From Serratia plymuthica (GTDB lineage Bacteria > Pseudomonadota > Gammaproteobacteria > Enterobacterales > Enterobacteriaceae), in NCBI RefSeq assembly GCF_018336935.1, contig NZ_CP068771.1, positions 1,426,001 through 1,490,000 on the forward strand: DNA of 64,000 nucleotides, written 5' to 3'. Numbering within the stretch: position 1 is the stretch's first letter; each line of letters begins with the position of its first letter. Below are positions 9,083 through 18,816 of this stretch, in pieces. The notes below the pieces were generated by a model that searched no databases, was not told the origin of the DNA, and saw only the letters and a list, made by a program, of their open reading frames with translations. A program made the translations under genes and the position numbers.

Positions 9083-10228
9083 TTATTCCGCCAGCGCCTG
9101 TTGCAGATCCGCGATCAGATCTTCCGCATCCTCAATCCCCACCGACAAGCGCAGCAGTTGCGGCGTGATGCCGGTTTTCAGCCGTTGCTCCAGCGGGATC
9201 GACGCATGGGTCATGCTGAATGGCTGGCTGATCAGGCTTTCAACGCCGCCCAGGCTTTCCGCCAGGGTGAACAGCCGCGAACGTTTGATGACCCGGCGGG
9301 CAAAGGCGTCGTCGCCTTTCAGCCGGACCGAAATCATGCCGCCGAAACTGCTCATTTGCTTCGCCGCCAGCGCGTATTGCGGGTGGCTCGGCAGGCCCGG
9401 GTAGTAGACGTCCTCCACCTGCGGCTGGGTTTCCAGCCACTGGGCGATACGCAATGCGCTGTTGCTGTGGCGCTCCATGCGCAACGCCAACGTACGGATG
9501 CCGCGCAGCGTCAGGAAGCTGCTGAAGGGATCGAGGATGCCGCCCACGGCGTTCTGCAAGAAGCCCAGCTGTTCCGCCAGCGCCGCGTTATCGCCCACGG
9601 CGGCAACCCCGGCCACCACGTCGGAATGCCCGTTAAGGTATTTGGTGGCTGAATGCACCACCACATCGAACCCCAGCTCCAGCGGCCGCTGAATATAGGG
9701 TGAGGCGAAAGTGTTGTCCGCCACGCTGATCAACCCGTGTTTTTTGGCGATAGCGGCAATGGCGCTCAGATCGGCCAGCTTCAACAGCGGGTTGGTGGGC
9801 GTTTCCACCCAGATCATTTTGGTTTCCGGCTCTATCGCCTGTTCCAGCGCGGCGATGTCCGCCGGGGAAACATAGGTGACGCGTAAACCGGCGGTGCGGC
9901 TGCGTACTTTTTCCAGCAGGCGGTAGGTGCCGCCGTACAGATCGTCGACCGCTACCAGATGGCTGCCCTGATCGAGCAGCTCCAGCACCGTTGAACAGGC
10001 CGCCAGGCCGGAGGCAAAGGCGTAGCCGCGGCTGCCGCCTTCCAGTTCGGCGATGGCGCTTTCCAGCGCGGTGCGCGTCGGGTTGGCGCTGCGTGAATAT
10101 TCGTAGCCGCTGTGCTCGCCCGGCGCCGGTTGGGCGTAGGTCGAGGTGGCGTAGATAGCCGGCATCACTGCGCCGGTGGCGTCCGGGGTATATCCGGCAT
10201 GAACGGTCAACGTATCGAACTTGGCCAT
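9083..10228 (-). CDS. Cystathionine gamma-lyase-type PLP enzyme
   Basis: This 381-residue enzyme belongs to the Cys/Met metabolism PLP family. YGGTYRLL, Asp171 (VADNTFASPY) and Lys196 in SATKYLNGHSDVVAG form the cofactor site, and LSVGIEDAEDLI closes the family pattern. This family also includes cystathionine gamma-synthase (MetB) and beta-lyase (MetC), and sequence alone does not separate them safely. The partner gene 13 bp upstream encodes cystathionine beta-synthase, which favours gamma-lyase: cystathionine to cysteine, 2-oxobutyrate and ammonia. The two genes would complete reverse transsulfuration from homocysteine to cysteine. Confidence 0.85.
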   Translation of the reverse strand: MAKFDTLTVHAGYTPDATGAVMPAIYATSTYAQPAPGEHSGYEYSRSANPTRTALESAIAELEGGSRGYAFASGLAACSTVLELLDQGSHLVAVDDLYGGTYRLLEKVRSRTAGLRVTYVSPADIAALEQAIEPETKMIWVETPTNPLLKLADLSAIAAIAKKHGLISVADNTFASPYIQRPLELGFDVVVHSATKYLNGHSDVVAGVAAVGDNAALAEQLGFLQNAVGGILDPFSSFLTLRGIRTLALRMERHSNSALRIAQWLETQPQVEDVYYPGLPSHPQYALAAKQMSSFGGMISVRLKGDDAFARRVIKRSRLFTLAESLGGVESLISQPFSMTHASIPLEQRLKTGITPQLLRLSVGIEDAEDLIADLQQALAE

Positions 10229-10241
10229 ACAATAATCCTTA

Positions 10242-11609
10242 TTAGCGTAATTTTTGGCGCCAGGCGTTAAGCACGTCTGTCCGGGTAATCAGGCCGAGGA
10301 AGCGCTCGCCATCGAGCACCACCGCAACGTGGCCGTGATTGAAGGTGGCGAGCAAATCCTGATAGCTGGCCTCTTTTTGCAAGGTGTTGACGGATTGGGT
10401 CATGGCGCGGGTGGCCGGCAGGCTAAAGTGGCTGGCGTCCGCCTGAACCGCATTGAGCAGATCCCACTCATCGATCAGGCCGACCACGCGATCGCCTTCC
10501 AGCACCGGCAATTGCGAAATATCATATAGCCGCATGCGGGCATGAACGATCGCCAGGGTATCTTCCGGCGCGGCCGACACCGCCGCACCTTCATCGTGGC
10601 GGTAGGCGATCAGATCGCGCAGATCGCCATGCTGCGGCTTGCTCAGCAAGCCTTGTTCCAGCATCCAGTGATCGTTATACATTTTAGACAGATATTTGTT
10701 GCCGCTGTCGCAGACGAAGGTGACCACGCGTTTCGGCTCGGTCTGCGCCCGGCAATAGCGTAACGCGGCGGCTAAAAGCGTACCGGTGGACGAGCCAGCC
10801 AACACGCCTTCTTTGCGCAGCAGATCGCGCGCGGTGGCGAAGGCTTCGGCGTCGCCGATGCGGTAGGCGTTACGCACCTGATCGAAGTCGCTCAGCGGCG
10901 GAATGAAATCTTCGCCGATGCCTTCCACCAGCCAGCTGCCGGCTTCGCCGATCTGGCCGCTATCGAGATAATCCGCCAGGATCGAACCGGCAGGGTCGGC
11001 CAACACAAACTCGGTTTGCGGCGATACGTCGGCAAAATACCGGCTCAGGCCGCCCAGCGTACCGCCGGAACCGACGCCGACCACGATGGCGTCCACCCGG
11101 TTCTCCATTTGTTGCCACAGCTCCGGCGCGGTAGTGCGGGTATGGGCTGCCGGGTTGGCCGGGTTGTTGAACTGATCGATATAGAACGCGCCGGGGATCT
11201 CATCCGCCAGCCGTTTGGCGTAATCCTGATAGTAAGCCGGGTGGCCTTTGCCCACGTCCGAACGCGTCAGCACCACTTCGACCCCCAGCGCACGCAGATG
11301 GAAAATCTTCTCGCGGCTCATCTTGTCCGGCACCACCAGCAGCAGTTTATAGCCCTTCAGGGCCGCCACCAGCGCCAGCCCCAGGCCGGTATTGCCGGCG
11401 GTGGCTTCAATGATGGTGCCGCCGGGCAGCAGGCTGCCGTCGCGCTCGGCCTGTTCGATCATCGACAACGCCACGCGATCCTTGATCGAACCGCCGGGGT
11501 TTTGGTTTTCCAGCTTGACGAACAGCCGGCAGGGGCCGGTATCGAACTGGGTCAGTTCCAGCATCGGGGTATTGCCGATCATGTCGATGACGGAGTGCGG
11601 TATTGCCAT
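10242..11609 (-). CDS. Cystathionine beta-synthase with C-terminal CBS pair
   Basis: This 455-residue enzyme condenses homocysteine with serine (or an activated serine) to cystathionine. PLP-fold motifs are GGSIKDR with Lys43, GNTGLG at 73-78, GVGSGGTLGG near 178-187 and GSSTGT at 272-277. The C terminus carries two CBS domains (about 340-393 and 400-455), which in relatives bind adenosyl ligands and regulate activity. The eukaryotic heme-binding N terminus is absent. ATG 11609 has GGAG upstream. It is first in a two-gene operon with the gamma-lyase-type gene. A plain cysteine synthase is less likely, because those lack the CBS pair. Confidence 0.9.
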   Translation of the reverse strand: MAIPHSVIDMIGNTPMLELTQFDTGPCRLFVKLENQNPGGSIKDRVALSMIEQAERDGSLLPGGTIIEATAGNTGLGLALVAALKGYKLLLVVPDKMSREKIFHLRALGVEVVLTRSDVGKGHPAYYQDYAKRLADEIPGAFYIDQFNNPANPAAHTRTTAPELWQQMENRVDAIVVGVGSGGTLGGLSRYFADVSPQTEFVLADPAGSILADYLDSGQIGEAGSWLVEGIGEDFIPPLSDFDQVRNAYRIGDAEAFATARDLLRKEGVLAGSSTGTLLAAALRYCRAQTEPKRVVTFVCDSGNKYLSKMYNDHWMLEQGLLSKPQHGDLRDLIAYRHDEGAAVSAAPEDTLAIVHARMRLYDISQLPVLEGDRVVGLIDEWDLLNAVQADASHFSLPATRAMTQSVNTLQKEASYQDLLATFNHGHVAVVLDGERFLGLITRTDVLNAWRQKLR

Positions 11610-12074
11610 GAGTAATCTCCAGGATAATTCGGTTTAAAAACCGTTATCTGGATGATAGCGCTGTGAATAAGCGCATTAAAAAGAACAAATAACCGTTCAA
11701 TATGCATTTTTGGAATATATTAGTCTGATTTAGACGTATGGATGCGCAGATGTTCAGCGGTTCAGATGTGCAGCCGTATAGCCATTGATGGTATAAAAAA
11801 ACATCCGATGGCTGGCTTTTTATCCAAATTGCGCGACAGAGCGTACAGTTATGTAAAAATGATGAAAATTCATGCTAAACCCTGCAAAAATAAGATAAAT
11901 CTAATAAACTCACAGCAAGGGCATTTTTGGTGCGCCGCTCACCCGTTGGGGGGCCGCAGGGAGTCTGCGGTTGGCAAACGCGCGCCGAGCCACTCTCGCT
12001 GGTTGGCTGAAAACGTGAACATGTTTGAAAGTTAACGCTATTTCAATGATTTGAATGGACACTCTGGCGACGTC
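11610..12074. promoter_or_regulatory. Divergent control region, cbs operon / dacC
   Basis: This 465-bp spacer has no convincing gene. The cbs-proximal part is AT-rich. At 11732-11771, five consecutive 8-bp units begin with AGACGTAT (7 of 8 to the MetJ box AGACGTCT) and include two AGATGT units, but two units match poorly. A CCGCAG/CTGCGG hairpin lies at 11954-11970 in the dacC leader. MetJ control is only a possibility. Confidence 0.3.
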
Positions 12075-13280
12075 ATGATGAAAAAAAACTTATCCACCTC
12101 CCTGAAGAAATTGACCTTTAGCGTCGGCATTTTGTTGCTGGCGACACCTGCGCTCCACGCGGCCGATGCGCCGGCGGCCCCGCAGGTTGACGCCAAGGCG
12201 TTCGTGCTGATGGATTACAACAGCGGCAAAATCTTGACGGAGGGCAATGCCGATACGCGTCTCGACCCCGCCAGCCTGACCAAGATCATGTCCAGTTATG
12301 TGATAGGCCAGGCGATCAAGGCCGGCAAGATCAAGCCGGAGGATATGGTCACCGTCGGTAAGGACGCCTGGGCAACCGGCAACCCGGCGTTGCGCGGCTC
12401 TTCGCTGATGTTCATCAAACCGGGCGATCAGGTGCCGGTGATGGAATTGAACAAGGGCATCGTTATTCAGTCGGGTAACGATGCCAGCATCGCATTGGCC
12501 GATTATGTGGCGGGCAGCCAGGATTCGTTCGTCGGCCTGATGAACAACTACGCCAAATCGCTGGGCCTGCAGAATACCCATTTCCTGACTGTGCACGGCC
12601 TGGATGCGGAAGGGCAGTACAGCACCGCGCGCGATATGGCGCTGCTGAGCCAGGCGCTGATCCGCGACGTGCCGGATGAGTACGCGCTGCATAAAGAAAA
12701 AGATTTCACCTTCAACAAAATCCGTCAGGTTAACCGCAACCGCCTGCTGTGGAGCACCAACCTGAATGTCGACGGCATCAAAACCGGCTACACCGGCGGC
12801 GCCGGCCATAACCTGGTGGCATCCGCTACCGACGGCCCGATGCGCCTGATCTCGGTGGTGCTGGGCGCGCCGAGCGACCGTATTCGCTTCAGCGAAAGTG
12901 AAAAACTGCTGACCTGGGGTTTCCGCTTCTACGAAACCGCCACGCCGATCAAGACCGATAAGCCGTTTGTTACCCAGCGCGTGTGGTTCGGTGAAATCAA
13001 CGACGTGCCGCTGGGCGTCGCCAAGAATGCGGCGGTCACTATCCCGAAAGGGCAGATGAAAAATCTGAAAGCCAGTTACAAACTGAATCAGCCCACGCTG
13101 GAAGCGCCACTGGCGAAAAACCAGGTGGTGGGCACCATTGATTTCCAACTGGACGGTAAAACCATCGAGCAATACCCGCTGGTGGTGATGCAGGAAGTGA
13201 AAGAAGGCAACTTCTTCAGCCGCATTTGGGACATGGTGATGATGAAGCTGACCCAGTGGTTCGGCAGCGTCTTCGGTTAA
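12075..13280 (+). CDS. dacC: D-alanyl-D-alanine carboxypeptidase, PBP6 (DacC)
   Basis: This 401-residue class C low-molecular-weight penicillin-binding protein trims the terminal D-Ala of peptidoglycan pentapeptides in the periplasm. After a signal peptide ([19 protein letters not shown]) come the active-site tetrad SLTK (DPASLTKIM), SGN (QSGNDAS) and KTG ([13 protein letters not shown]). A beta-rich C-terminal domain follows, then the amphipathic anchor [18 protein letters not shown]. The tail and the body match E. coli DacC better than DacA. ATG 12075 is followed by a second ATG; the ribosome-binding site is weak. Confidence 0.93.
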   Translation: MMKKNLSTSLKKLTFSVGILLLATPALHAADAPAAPQVDAKAFVLMDYNSGKILTEGNADTRLDPASLTKIMSSYVIGQAIKAGKIKPEDMVTVGKDAWATGNPALRGSSLMFIKPGDQVPVMELNKGIVIQSGNDASIALADYVAGSQDSFVGLMNNYAKSLGLQNTHFLTVHGLDAEGQYSTARDMALLSQALIRDVPDEYALHKEKDFTFNKIRQVNRNRLLWSTNLNVDGIKTGYTGGAGHNLVASATDGPMRLISVVLGAPSDRIRFSESEKLLTWGFRFYETATPIKTDKPFVTQRVWFGEINDVPLGVAKNAAVTIPKGQMKNLKASYKLNQPTLEAPLAKNQVVGTIDFQLDGKTIEQYPLVVMQEVKEGNFFSRIWDMVMMKLTQWFGSVFG

Positions 13281-13297
13281 CGGCACCCTGAATGAAA

Positions 13298-13332
13298 GAG
13301 GGCGCAATAGATAACATTGCGCCCTCGTTTTT
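13298..13332. terminator. Bidirectional terminator dacC / sdaB
   Basis: The stem GAGGGCGCAA/TTGCGCCCTC (13298-13326) is followed by TTTTT on the + strand, between the convergent dacC and sdaB stops. Confidence 0.8.
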
Positions 13333-13333
13333 A

Positions 13334-14701
13334 TCAGTTACAGGCCACGACCTTGATCGCCAGGCCGCCTTGCGACGTTTCGCGGTATTTGGCGTTCATG
13401 TCTTTGCCCGTCTCGTACATGGTTTCAATCACCTTATCCAGGCACACGCGCGGCTCGCTGGTGCGGCGCAGCGCCATGCGTGCGGCGTTGACCGCCTTCA
13501 CCGCAGAAATCGCGTTGCGTTCGATACAAGGCACCTGAACCTGGCCGGCCAGCGGATCGCAGGTCAACCCAAGATGGTGCTCCATGGCGATCTCCGCCGC
13601 GATGCAAACCTGCGCCGGGCTGCCGCCCATCAGCTCCGCCAATCCCGCCGCCGCCATTGAGCAGGCGACGCCCACTTCCCCCTGGCAACCCACTTCTGCG
13701 CCGGAAATCGACGCGTTCATCTTGTACAGCGCGCCAATCACGCCGGAGGCCAGGAAATAGCGGGTGTAGGAATTCGGATTCACCGGGCGAATAAACTGGT
13801 CGTAATAGGCCAGCACCGCCGGAATGATGCCGCAGGCACCGTTGGTCGGCGCCGTCACCACGCGGCCGCCGGCGGCGTTCTCTTCGTTCACGGCGAAGGC
13901 GAACATGTTGATCCAGTCAACCACGTTCATCGGGTCGATATTGTTCTTGTCGCCGGTGACCAGCATGCGGCGCAGGGCAGCGGCGCGGCGCTGGACTTTC
14001 ATCGGGCCGGGCAACAGGCCTTCGCTGTTCATGCCGCGCTCGATGCCGGCGCGCATCACCTGCCAGACGTCGGCGAAGTGGGCGTCGATCTCGGCCTTGC
14101 TGTGCAGCGCCAGCTCGTTTTGCATCACCATGCCGGACAACGACAGGCCGGCGTCCTTGCAGTGCTGCTGCAGGTCACGTGCCGATCGGAACGGGTAGGG
14201 CACCTGAACCTGATTTGTCGCAGGCTGGCCGAAGTGTTCTTCGTCGACGATAAAGCCGCCGCCGGTCGAGTAATAGGTTTTACTGTGCAGCAGTTGCTCG
14301 CCGGCAAAGGCGCGAATGCGCATGCCGTTTTCGTGCAGCGGCAGGTTATCGCTGTGGAAGTTCATGCCGCCTTGCAACGGGAAATCCACCTCATGGCGGC
14401 CGTTAGCCAACGGCAGGCGACCACGTTGCTCTACGTCGCGGATAAAACCGGCGATGCCGTCAATGTCCACGTCATGCGGCAGGTTGCCCGCCAGCCCCAT
14501 GATAATCGCGATGTCGGTGTGGTGACCTTTGCCGGTCAGCGACAGCGAACCGTACACGTCCACGACCACACGGGTGGTATCCATCAACTGCTGATGGGCA
14601 ATCAAATCATCGGTGAACAGCTTGCCGGCTTTCATCGGGCCGACGGTGTGGGAGCTGGATGGACCGATACCAATTTTGAAAATATCGAAAACGCTGACCA
14701 T
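13334..14701 (-). CDS. sdaB: L-serine ammonia-lyase (L-serine deaminase, SdaB type)
   Basis: This 455-residue iron-sulfur enzyme converts L-serine to pyruvate and ammonia. It begins with VFDIFKIGIGPSSSHT, the conserved SSSHT stretch of the beta domain. The cysteines expected to hold the [4Fe-4S] cluster are in NGACGI and in the C-terminal alpha domain (VGCQGEVGVACSM, LTCDPL). Length matches SdaA and SdaB equally. The gene directly follows a SdaC transporter gene as in the E. coli sdaCB operon, which decides the symbol. Confidence 0.92.
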   Translation of the reverse strand: MVSVFDIFKIGIGPSSSHTVGPMKAGKLFTDDLIAHQQLMDTTRVVVDVYGSLSLTGKGHHTDIAIIMGLAGNLPHDVDIDGIAGFIRDVEQRGRLPLANGRHEVDFPLQGGMNFHSDNLPLHENGMRIRAFAGEQLLHSKTYYSTGGGFIVDEEHFGQPATNQVQVPYPFRSARDLQQHCKDAGLSLSGMVMQNELALHSKAEIDAHFADVWQVMRAGIERGMNSEGLLPGPMKVQRRAAALRRMLVTGDKNNIDPMNVVDWINMFAFAVNEENAAGGRVVTAPTNGACGIIPAVLAYYDQFIRPVNPNSYTRYFLASGVIGALYKMNASISGAEVGCQGEVGVACSMAAAGLAELMGGSPAQVCIAAEIAMEHHLGLTCDPLAGQVQVPCIERNAISAVKAVNAARMALRRTSEPRVCLDKVIETMYETGKDMNAKYRETSQGGLAIKVVACN

Positions 14702-14762
14702 GGTCTCGCCTCCTTCTTCAGGTGTTAGGCGTTAGTGCAGTAAAGGGGGCCGTGCCGAGAGA

Positions 14763-14785
14763 CGCCGGCGCACGGGGCGCCGGCG
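14763..14785. other. Strong hairpin in the sdaC-sdaB gap
   Basis: A perfect 9-bp stem CGCCGGCGC/GCGCCGGCG with a 5-base loop lies in the 92-bp gap between the two genes. There is no T-run, so it may stabilise or process the operon mRNA rather than end it. Confidence 0.5.
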
Positions 14786-14793
14786 GAGCTTGA

Positions 14794-16089
14794 TTAGAGG
14801 CTGTACAGAATTGCGGAGATGGCGATCAGGCCCATCACGACGACGAACACGTTGCTGATGTGGCCGCTGTATTTGCGCATTGCAGGCACTTTGTGGATTG
14901 CGTACATCGGCATCAGGAACAGCAGCATGGCGATGATTGGGCCGCCCATGTTTTCGATCATACCCAGGATGCTTGGGTTCAGGGTTGCGACAATCCAGGT
15001 GGTGATCAGCATGAAGATGGCAGTGATACGGTTCAGCTTGTTGGTGCTGATGGTTTTGCCACGGCTCTTCATCGATTTGGCAATCAGGCCGTTAAAGCCT
15101 TCACGTGCGCCCAGGTAGTGACCGAGGAACGATTTGGTGATGGCGATAAAGGCGATAACCGGCGCGATATAGGCGATCATCGGGTTGTTAAAGTGGTTGG
15201 CCAGGTAAGACAGAATCGAGATGTTCTGCGCCTTGGCTTCCGCCAGGTTCTCTGGAGACAGGCTCAGTACGCAGCTGAACACGAAGAACATGACGGTCAG
15301 CACCATCATGATGTGAGCGTAGCCCAGAATGCGGGAGCATTTTTTCTCGGCAACTTCCTGGCCGTATTCTTCACGCTTGGCTACGGCAAAGGCGGAGATG
15401 ATCGGCGAATGGTTGAAGGAGAACACCATGACCGGGATCGCCAGCCACAGGGTAATCACCAGACCGTGGCCCATGCCGGTGCCTGCACCGGAAAGGGAGA
15501 CGTTCTCGAAGATGGCGCCGGTCCAGTTCGGGATCAGGTAGACGGCCAGCAGCATCAGCACGGCGACAAACGGGAACACCAGGATACTCATGGTTTTCAC
15601 GATCGCCTGCTCACCGAAACGCACTATGGTCATTAGGCCGACGATCAGGATCAGCGACAGAATGGCGCGCGGTGGCGAGGTCATGCCCAACTGGTGGGTA
15701 ATGAAGCTGTCGACGGTATTGGTGATCGCCACGCTGTAAACCAGCAAGATTGGGTAGATAGCGAAGAAGTAGAGCAGGGTGATCAGCTTACCGGCGCTGA
15801 TGCCGAAGTGTTCTTCAACCACTTCGGTGATGTCTTCACCGGCATTTTTACCGGAGAGTACGAAACGGCACAGGCCACGGTGGGCGAAGAAGGTCATCGG
15901 GAAAGCAATGATGGCCATGATGATCAAAGGAATCAAACCGCCGATGCCGGCGTTGATTGGCAGGAACAAAACGCCTGCGCCGATGGCGGTGCCATACAGG
16001 CCCAACATCCACATGGTGTCCGTTTTACGCCAGGTACTGGTGGAGCCAGAAGCCGCAGAGGCAATAGTGCCGGTCTGTGTAGTGTCCAT
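14794..16089 (-). CDS. sdaC: Serine/proton symporter SdaC
   Basis: This 431-residue inner-membrane protein of the amino acid/auxin permease-like SdaC/TdcC family has about eleven hydrophobic segments. Examples are [17 protein letters not shown] near residue 30 and the motif [12 protein letters not shown]. It imports L-serine for deamination by SdaB. The frame continues to 16110; ATG 16089 ([13 protein letters not shown]) has GGAGA upstream and gives nearly the E. coli length. A long AT-rich region with a CRP-like site lies upstream. Confidence 0.93.
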   Translation of the reverse strand: MDTTQTGTIASAASGSTSTWRKTDTMWMLGLYGTAIGAGVLFLPINAGIGGLIPLIIMAIIAFPMTFFAHRGLCRFVLSGKNAGEDITEVVEEHFGISAGKLITLLYFFAIYPILLVYSVAITNTVDSFITHQLGMTSPPRAILSLILIVGLMTIVRFGEQAIVKTMSILVFPFVAVLMLLAVYLIPNWTGAIFENVSLSGAGTGMGHGLVITLWLAIPVMVFSFNHSPIISAFAVAKREEYGQEVAEKKCSRILGYAHIMMVLTVMFFVFSCVLSLSPENLAEAKAQNISILSYLANHFNNPMIAYIAPVIAFIAITKSFLGHYLGAREGFNGLIAKSMKSRGKTISTNKLNRITAIFMLITTWIVATLNPSILGMIENMGGPIIAMLLFLMPMYAIHKVPAMRKYSGHISNVFVVVMGLIAISAILYSL

Positions 16090-16613
16090 AAATATCTCCG
16101 AAGTGAACACGATAATTTAAAATTAAAGGCAAAACTTAGGGTTAAAACCGAATGGCGCAATTCAGATGCGGCATCGGTAAGAATCAGGTGTTGCTTGCGG
16201 GGATAACTGGCGTCCCCCTGGTTGTTTATTGTGCTAATTATCTTTTTGCTCAGGCGCCGGATAACTAACCAAATGACGTTCCGCCGAATCAGGGCTTTCC
16301 ATCAGTACTGTTGCCGGAAGGTTCGTGCCTGCCGATTTTTGTTGGCGGCAAGATAACGATTTACAGTAGAAACAACCGTGATCATGCTCCCAAATGCGTA
16401 ACCTGTGCGTATAACTGCTTTTTTATTGGTTTTTCACGCACGTGTTGCGCAATTGTGTAAGATTTTGCGCTGAGAACGCTCTCATGAGTATTTTAACGTT
16501 TATTCGGAGTGGACAATATTTAACCGGATAAAACGCTATCGTTGCCAGCAAGCCGAGCAATATATTTTAAGCTCAGGTTTGGATCTAGCTAAAAACCCGG
16601 ATTAAGCATTTTT

Positions 16614-16629
16614 AGTGACGCGGATCACA
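16614..16629. promoter_or_regulatory. CRP-like site upstream of sdaC
   Basis: AGTGA-N6-TCACA matches TGTGA-N6-TCACA at 9 of 10 positions. E. coli sdaCB responds to CRP. The site is about 525 bp from the sdaC start, which is far for direct activation unless the leader is long. Confidence 0.45.
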
Positions 16630-16687
16630 GAGTATTTTTAAGTAAAATTACCATTAACTTAATGATTTTTATTTATTTTATTGAAAA

Positions 16688-16710
16688 TTACCTGTTAGTA
16701 ACTCAGGTAA
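16688..16710. repeat. Operator-like inverted repeat
   Basis: Seven-base arms TTACCTG and CAGGTAA are separated by 9 bases. The size and AT-rich setting suggest a dimeric regulator site, but no regulator is known for it. Confidence 0.4.
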
Positions 16711-17058
16711 ACTAGTTAACCGGCTAGCGAATAAAAATGCTTAACCATTCATCATATGAATAATTAAATTTGGGCATATTTAGAGCATTATGGTTGCGAG
16801 TTTGTTGATATTTATCGCATCGAGGTTGCCGTTATTTATCATATAAAAGCTTAGTTAAGCATCAATGACCATCGATATTTCGTCGGGTTTCACTGAGGCG
16901 GGGGAATTTGCCTGAAGGGATGTTGCGACTTATTAACCTGATTTGGCGTGCGGTTAAAAAAATAAATGCATCAACTGCGCATTATTTGTCCTGTCGGACC
17001 ATGGATCCGAACAGATAAATGAAGAGCACCGCCGGCGGCCCCGACGGTGATAGATGGC

Positions 17059-17823
17059 TCAAAAACGAATGGAGACAGCGTTTTCGTCGAAAAAATCGAC
17101 AAACTGCGAGTCGGGTTGGCGATCGGTAATCACCCGATCGAACTGGGTCAGCGGGCCGATGCATGCAGGCTTGGTTTTACCGAACTTGCTGTGGTCGGCG
17201 ACCAGGATCTTTTGCTGCGCCATCGCCATCGCCCGGTGCTTCATCTCCAGCTCGTCGAAGTTAAAACAGGTCGCGCCATGCTGCAGGCTCAGGCCGGCGG
17301 CGGAGATAAAGGCAATATTCGGGCAGATATGGTCCAGCTCGTTATGCCGGCCGACGGCGGTGAAAATATAGTTGTTCGGTTTGAATTCGCCGCCGCACAG
17401 GATCACTTTGCAGTTCGGTTTGTCCTGCAACGCCAGGAAAGTATTCAGCGAGTGACACACCGCCGTGAAAGGCAGTTCATCGGTAATGGCGTCGATGATC
17501 GCCGGGGTGGTGGTGCCGCAATCGAAAAATACCGTGTCGTTCTCGCCGATCAACGCAGCCGCGAGCAGGCCGATACGGCGCTTCTCCGTTACCTGCTTGG
17601 CTTTTTGATCGGAAACGAAATAGTTGGTTACGCCGTTGCTGCGCGGGTCGGCTACCACATAGCCGCCGAGCAATACCACGGCGGCCGGTTCCGCGCTGAG
17701 ATCGCGGCGAATGGTCATTTCTGAAACGCCCAACAGCACGGCGGCTTCTTTTAAGTGGATCTTGTCAGAGCGCTTTAACGCCTGTACTAACCGGTTAATA
17801 CGTTCTTCGCGCCGCGTTTCCAT
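17059..17823 (-). CDS. deoR: Deoxyribose operon repressor DeoR
   Basis: This 254-residue DeoR-family repressor of nucleoside/deoxyribose catabolism binds deoxyribose 5-phosphate as inducer. The N terminus METRREERINRLVQ leads into the helix-turn-helix (LKEAAVLLGVSEMTIRRDL). The sugar-phosphate sensor domain carries VLLGGY, FFDCGTTTPAIID and DHSKFGK. It aligns closely with E. coli DeoR from the first residue. The frame runs on to 17901, but ATG 17823 matches the family start. It lies 145 bp downstream of deoC, and two sequences matching its operator flank the deoC promoter region. Confidence 0.93.
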   Translation of the reverse strand: METRREERINRLVQALKRSDKIHLKEAAVLLGVSEMTIRRDLSAEPAAVVLLGGYVVADPRSNGVTNYFVSDQKAKQVTEKRRIGLLAAALIGENDTVFFDCGTTTPAIIDAITDELPFTAVCHSLNTFLALQDKPNCKVILCGGEFKPNNYIFTAVGRHNELDHICPNIAFISAAGLSLQHGATCFNFDELEMKHRAMAMAQQKILVADHSKFGKTKPACIGPLTQFDRVITDRQPDSQFVDFFDENAVSIRF

Positions 17824-17968
17824 CAGTCTGTCTTCCCACAGGGTTAAGAGCCAATCTCCAGGGCCGAACACACAAATGCGGGGCAATACGCGCTCAGCCA
17901 TTGGCTGGACGTATTACCCCGCATCAGATTTTCACGGCGTGCACCCGATACTGAGGTGCCTCAGGTTA

Positions 17969-18649
17969 TCAGTAGCTGCCGGCGGCAGCCTGATCACCGG
18001 AAACGATTGCTACGCCAGAGCTGGTGCCGATACGAGTGGCGCCTGCTTTGATCATCTTCTCGGCGGTTGCGCGATCGCGCACGGCGCCGGATGCCTTCAC
18101 ACCCATTTCACTGCCCACGGTGGCTCGCATCAGTTTAACGTGCTCTTCACGAGCGCCGCCGGTGCTGAAGCCGGTTGAGGTTTTAACGAAGGCCACATCG
18201 AGTTCGCGACACATTTCGCATACCTGAACGATCTGCGCATCGCTGAGCAGGCAGGTTTCCAATATTACCTTCAACGGGATCGCCGCGCAAACCTCGCGCA
18301 CGGCGGCGATGTCGGCTTTGACTTCATCCAGCAGGCCGCTTTTCAGCCAACCCACGTTGATCACCATGTCAATTTCCTGCGCGCCGGCCGCAATCGCCGC
18401 TTTGGCTTCGAAGGCTTTTGCTGCGGTCAGGCCGGCACCCAGAGGGAAACCGATCACGGAACAAATTTTTACTTCGCTTTCTTGCAGCAGATGCGCCGCC
18501 AGCGGTACATAACCGGAGTTTACGCAGACGGCGTAAAAATTGTGCTGCTGCGCTTCTTCACAGAGCTTGGCGATTTGCTCTTCGGTCGCGTCCATGGCCA
18601 GCAGGGTGTGATCGACATAGCGGGCGTAATCAATGTTTTCGGTAGTCAT
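17969..18649 (-). CDS. deoC: Deoxyribose-phosphate aldolase DeoC (short bacterial type)
   Basis: This 226-residue class I aldolase splits 2-deoxyribose 5-phosphate into glyceraldehyde 3-phosphate and acetaldehyde. The Schiff-base lysine is Lys156 in [15 protein letters not shown]; Lys185 (GVKASGAV) and Asp94 (EIDMVINVG) complete the active site. It is shorter than the 259-residue DeoC of the E. coli deoCABD operon and resembles the approximately 220-residue form of Gram-positives. ATG 18649 has AAGGAA upstream. The order deoC-deoR suggests the repressor is co-transcribed and autoregulated. Confidence 0.92.
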   Translation of the reverse strand: MTTENIDYARYVDHTLLAMDATEEQIAKLCEEAQQHNFYAVCVNSGYVPLAAHLLQESEVKICSVIGFPLGAGLTAAKAFEAKAAIAAGAQEIDMVINVGWLKSGLLDEVKADIAAVREVCAAIPLKVILETCLLSDAQIVQVCEMCRELDVAFVKTSTGFSTGGAREEHVKLMRATVGSEMGVKASGAVRDRATAEKMIKAGATRIGTSSGVAIVSGDQAAAGSY

Positions 18650-18692
18650 CTCGATTCCTTATTGAGGTTTAAACAAAGCAGGATGTGAACAA

Positions 18693-18708
18693 TGTTAGAA
18701 TAATAACA
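18693..18708. promoter_or_regulatory. DeoR operator-like palindrome upstream of deoC
   Basis: TGTTAGAATAATAACA matches the E. coli DeoR operator TGTTAGAATTCTAACA at 14 of 16 positions. It is 44 bp upstream of the deoC start. Confidence 0.75.
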
Positions 18709-18800
18709 TTTAGCGAGCGGTAAACCTAGCGAGATTTTAAAAATGACGCGCAACGCATCGTTTTTTGGCTGTCATGTGTATAACATAAGGAACAGCATTA

Positions 18801-18816
18801 TGTTATTTAAGTAACA
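18801..18816. promoter_or_regulatory. Second DeoR operator-like palindrome
   Basis: TGTTATTTAAGTAACA keeps both TGTTA/TAACA arms with the same spacing. It lies 56 bp upstream of the divergent aldose-epimerase-like gene and 108 bp from the first operator, a distance that would allow looping. It overlaps the inverted repeat TAACATAA (18781-18788) / TTATGTTA (18798-18805). Confidence 0.6.

Larger units (their letters stand above)
16090..17058. promoter_or_regulatory. 970-bp AT-rich region upstream of sdaC, no gene seen
   Basis: The region between sdaC and the deoR stop has no credible ORF. It holds the CRP-like site at 16614-16629, an inverted repeat TTACCTG/CAGGTAA at 16688-16710, and a 13-bp perfect inverted repeat TTAAGCATTTTTA at 16602-16614 and (inverted) 16732-16744. 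Transcription of sdaC probably starts here; the exact start was not placed. Confidence 0.5.

Noticed and set aside
12090..13307. Long minus-strand frame opposite dacC
   Set aside because: Codon-position shadow in GC-rich DNA; dacC on the + strand has the full PBP6 motifs.
16982..17164. 60-codon minus-strand frame after deoR
   Set aside because: Overlaps the deoR end in another phase and lacks a start signal.
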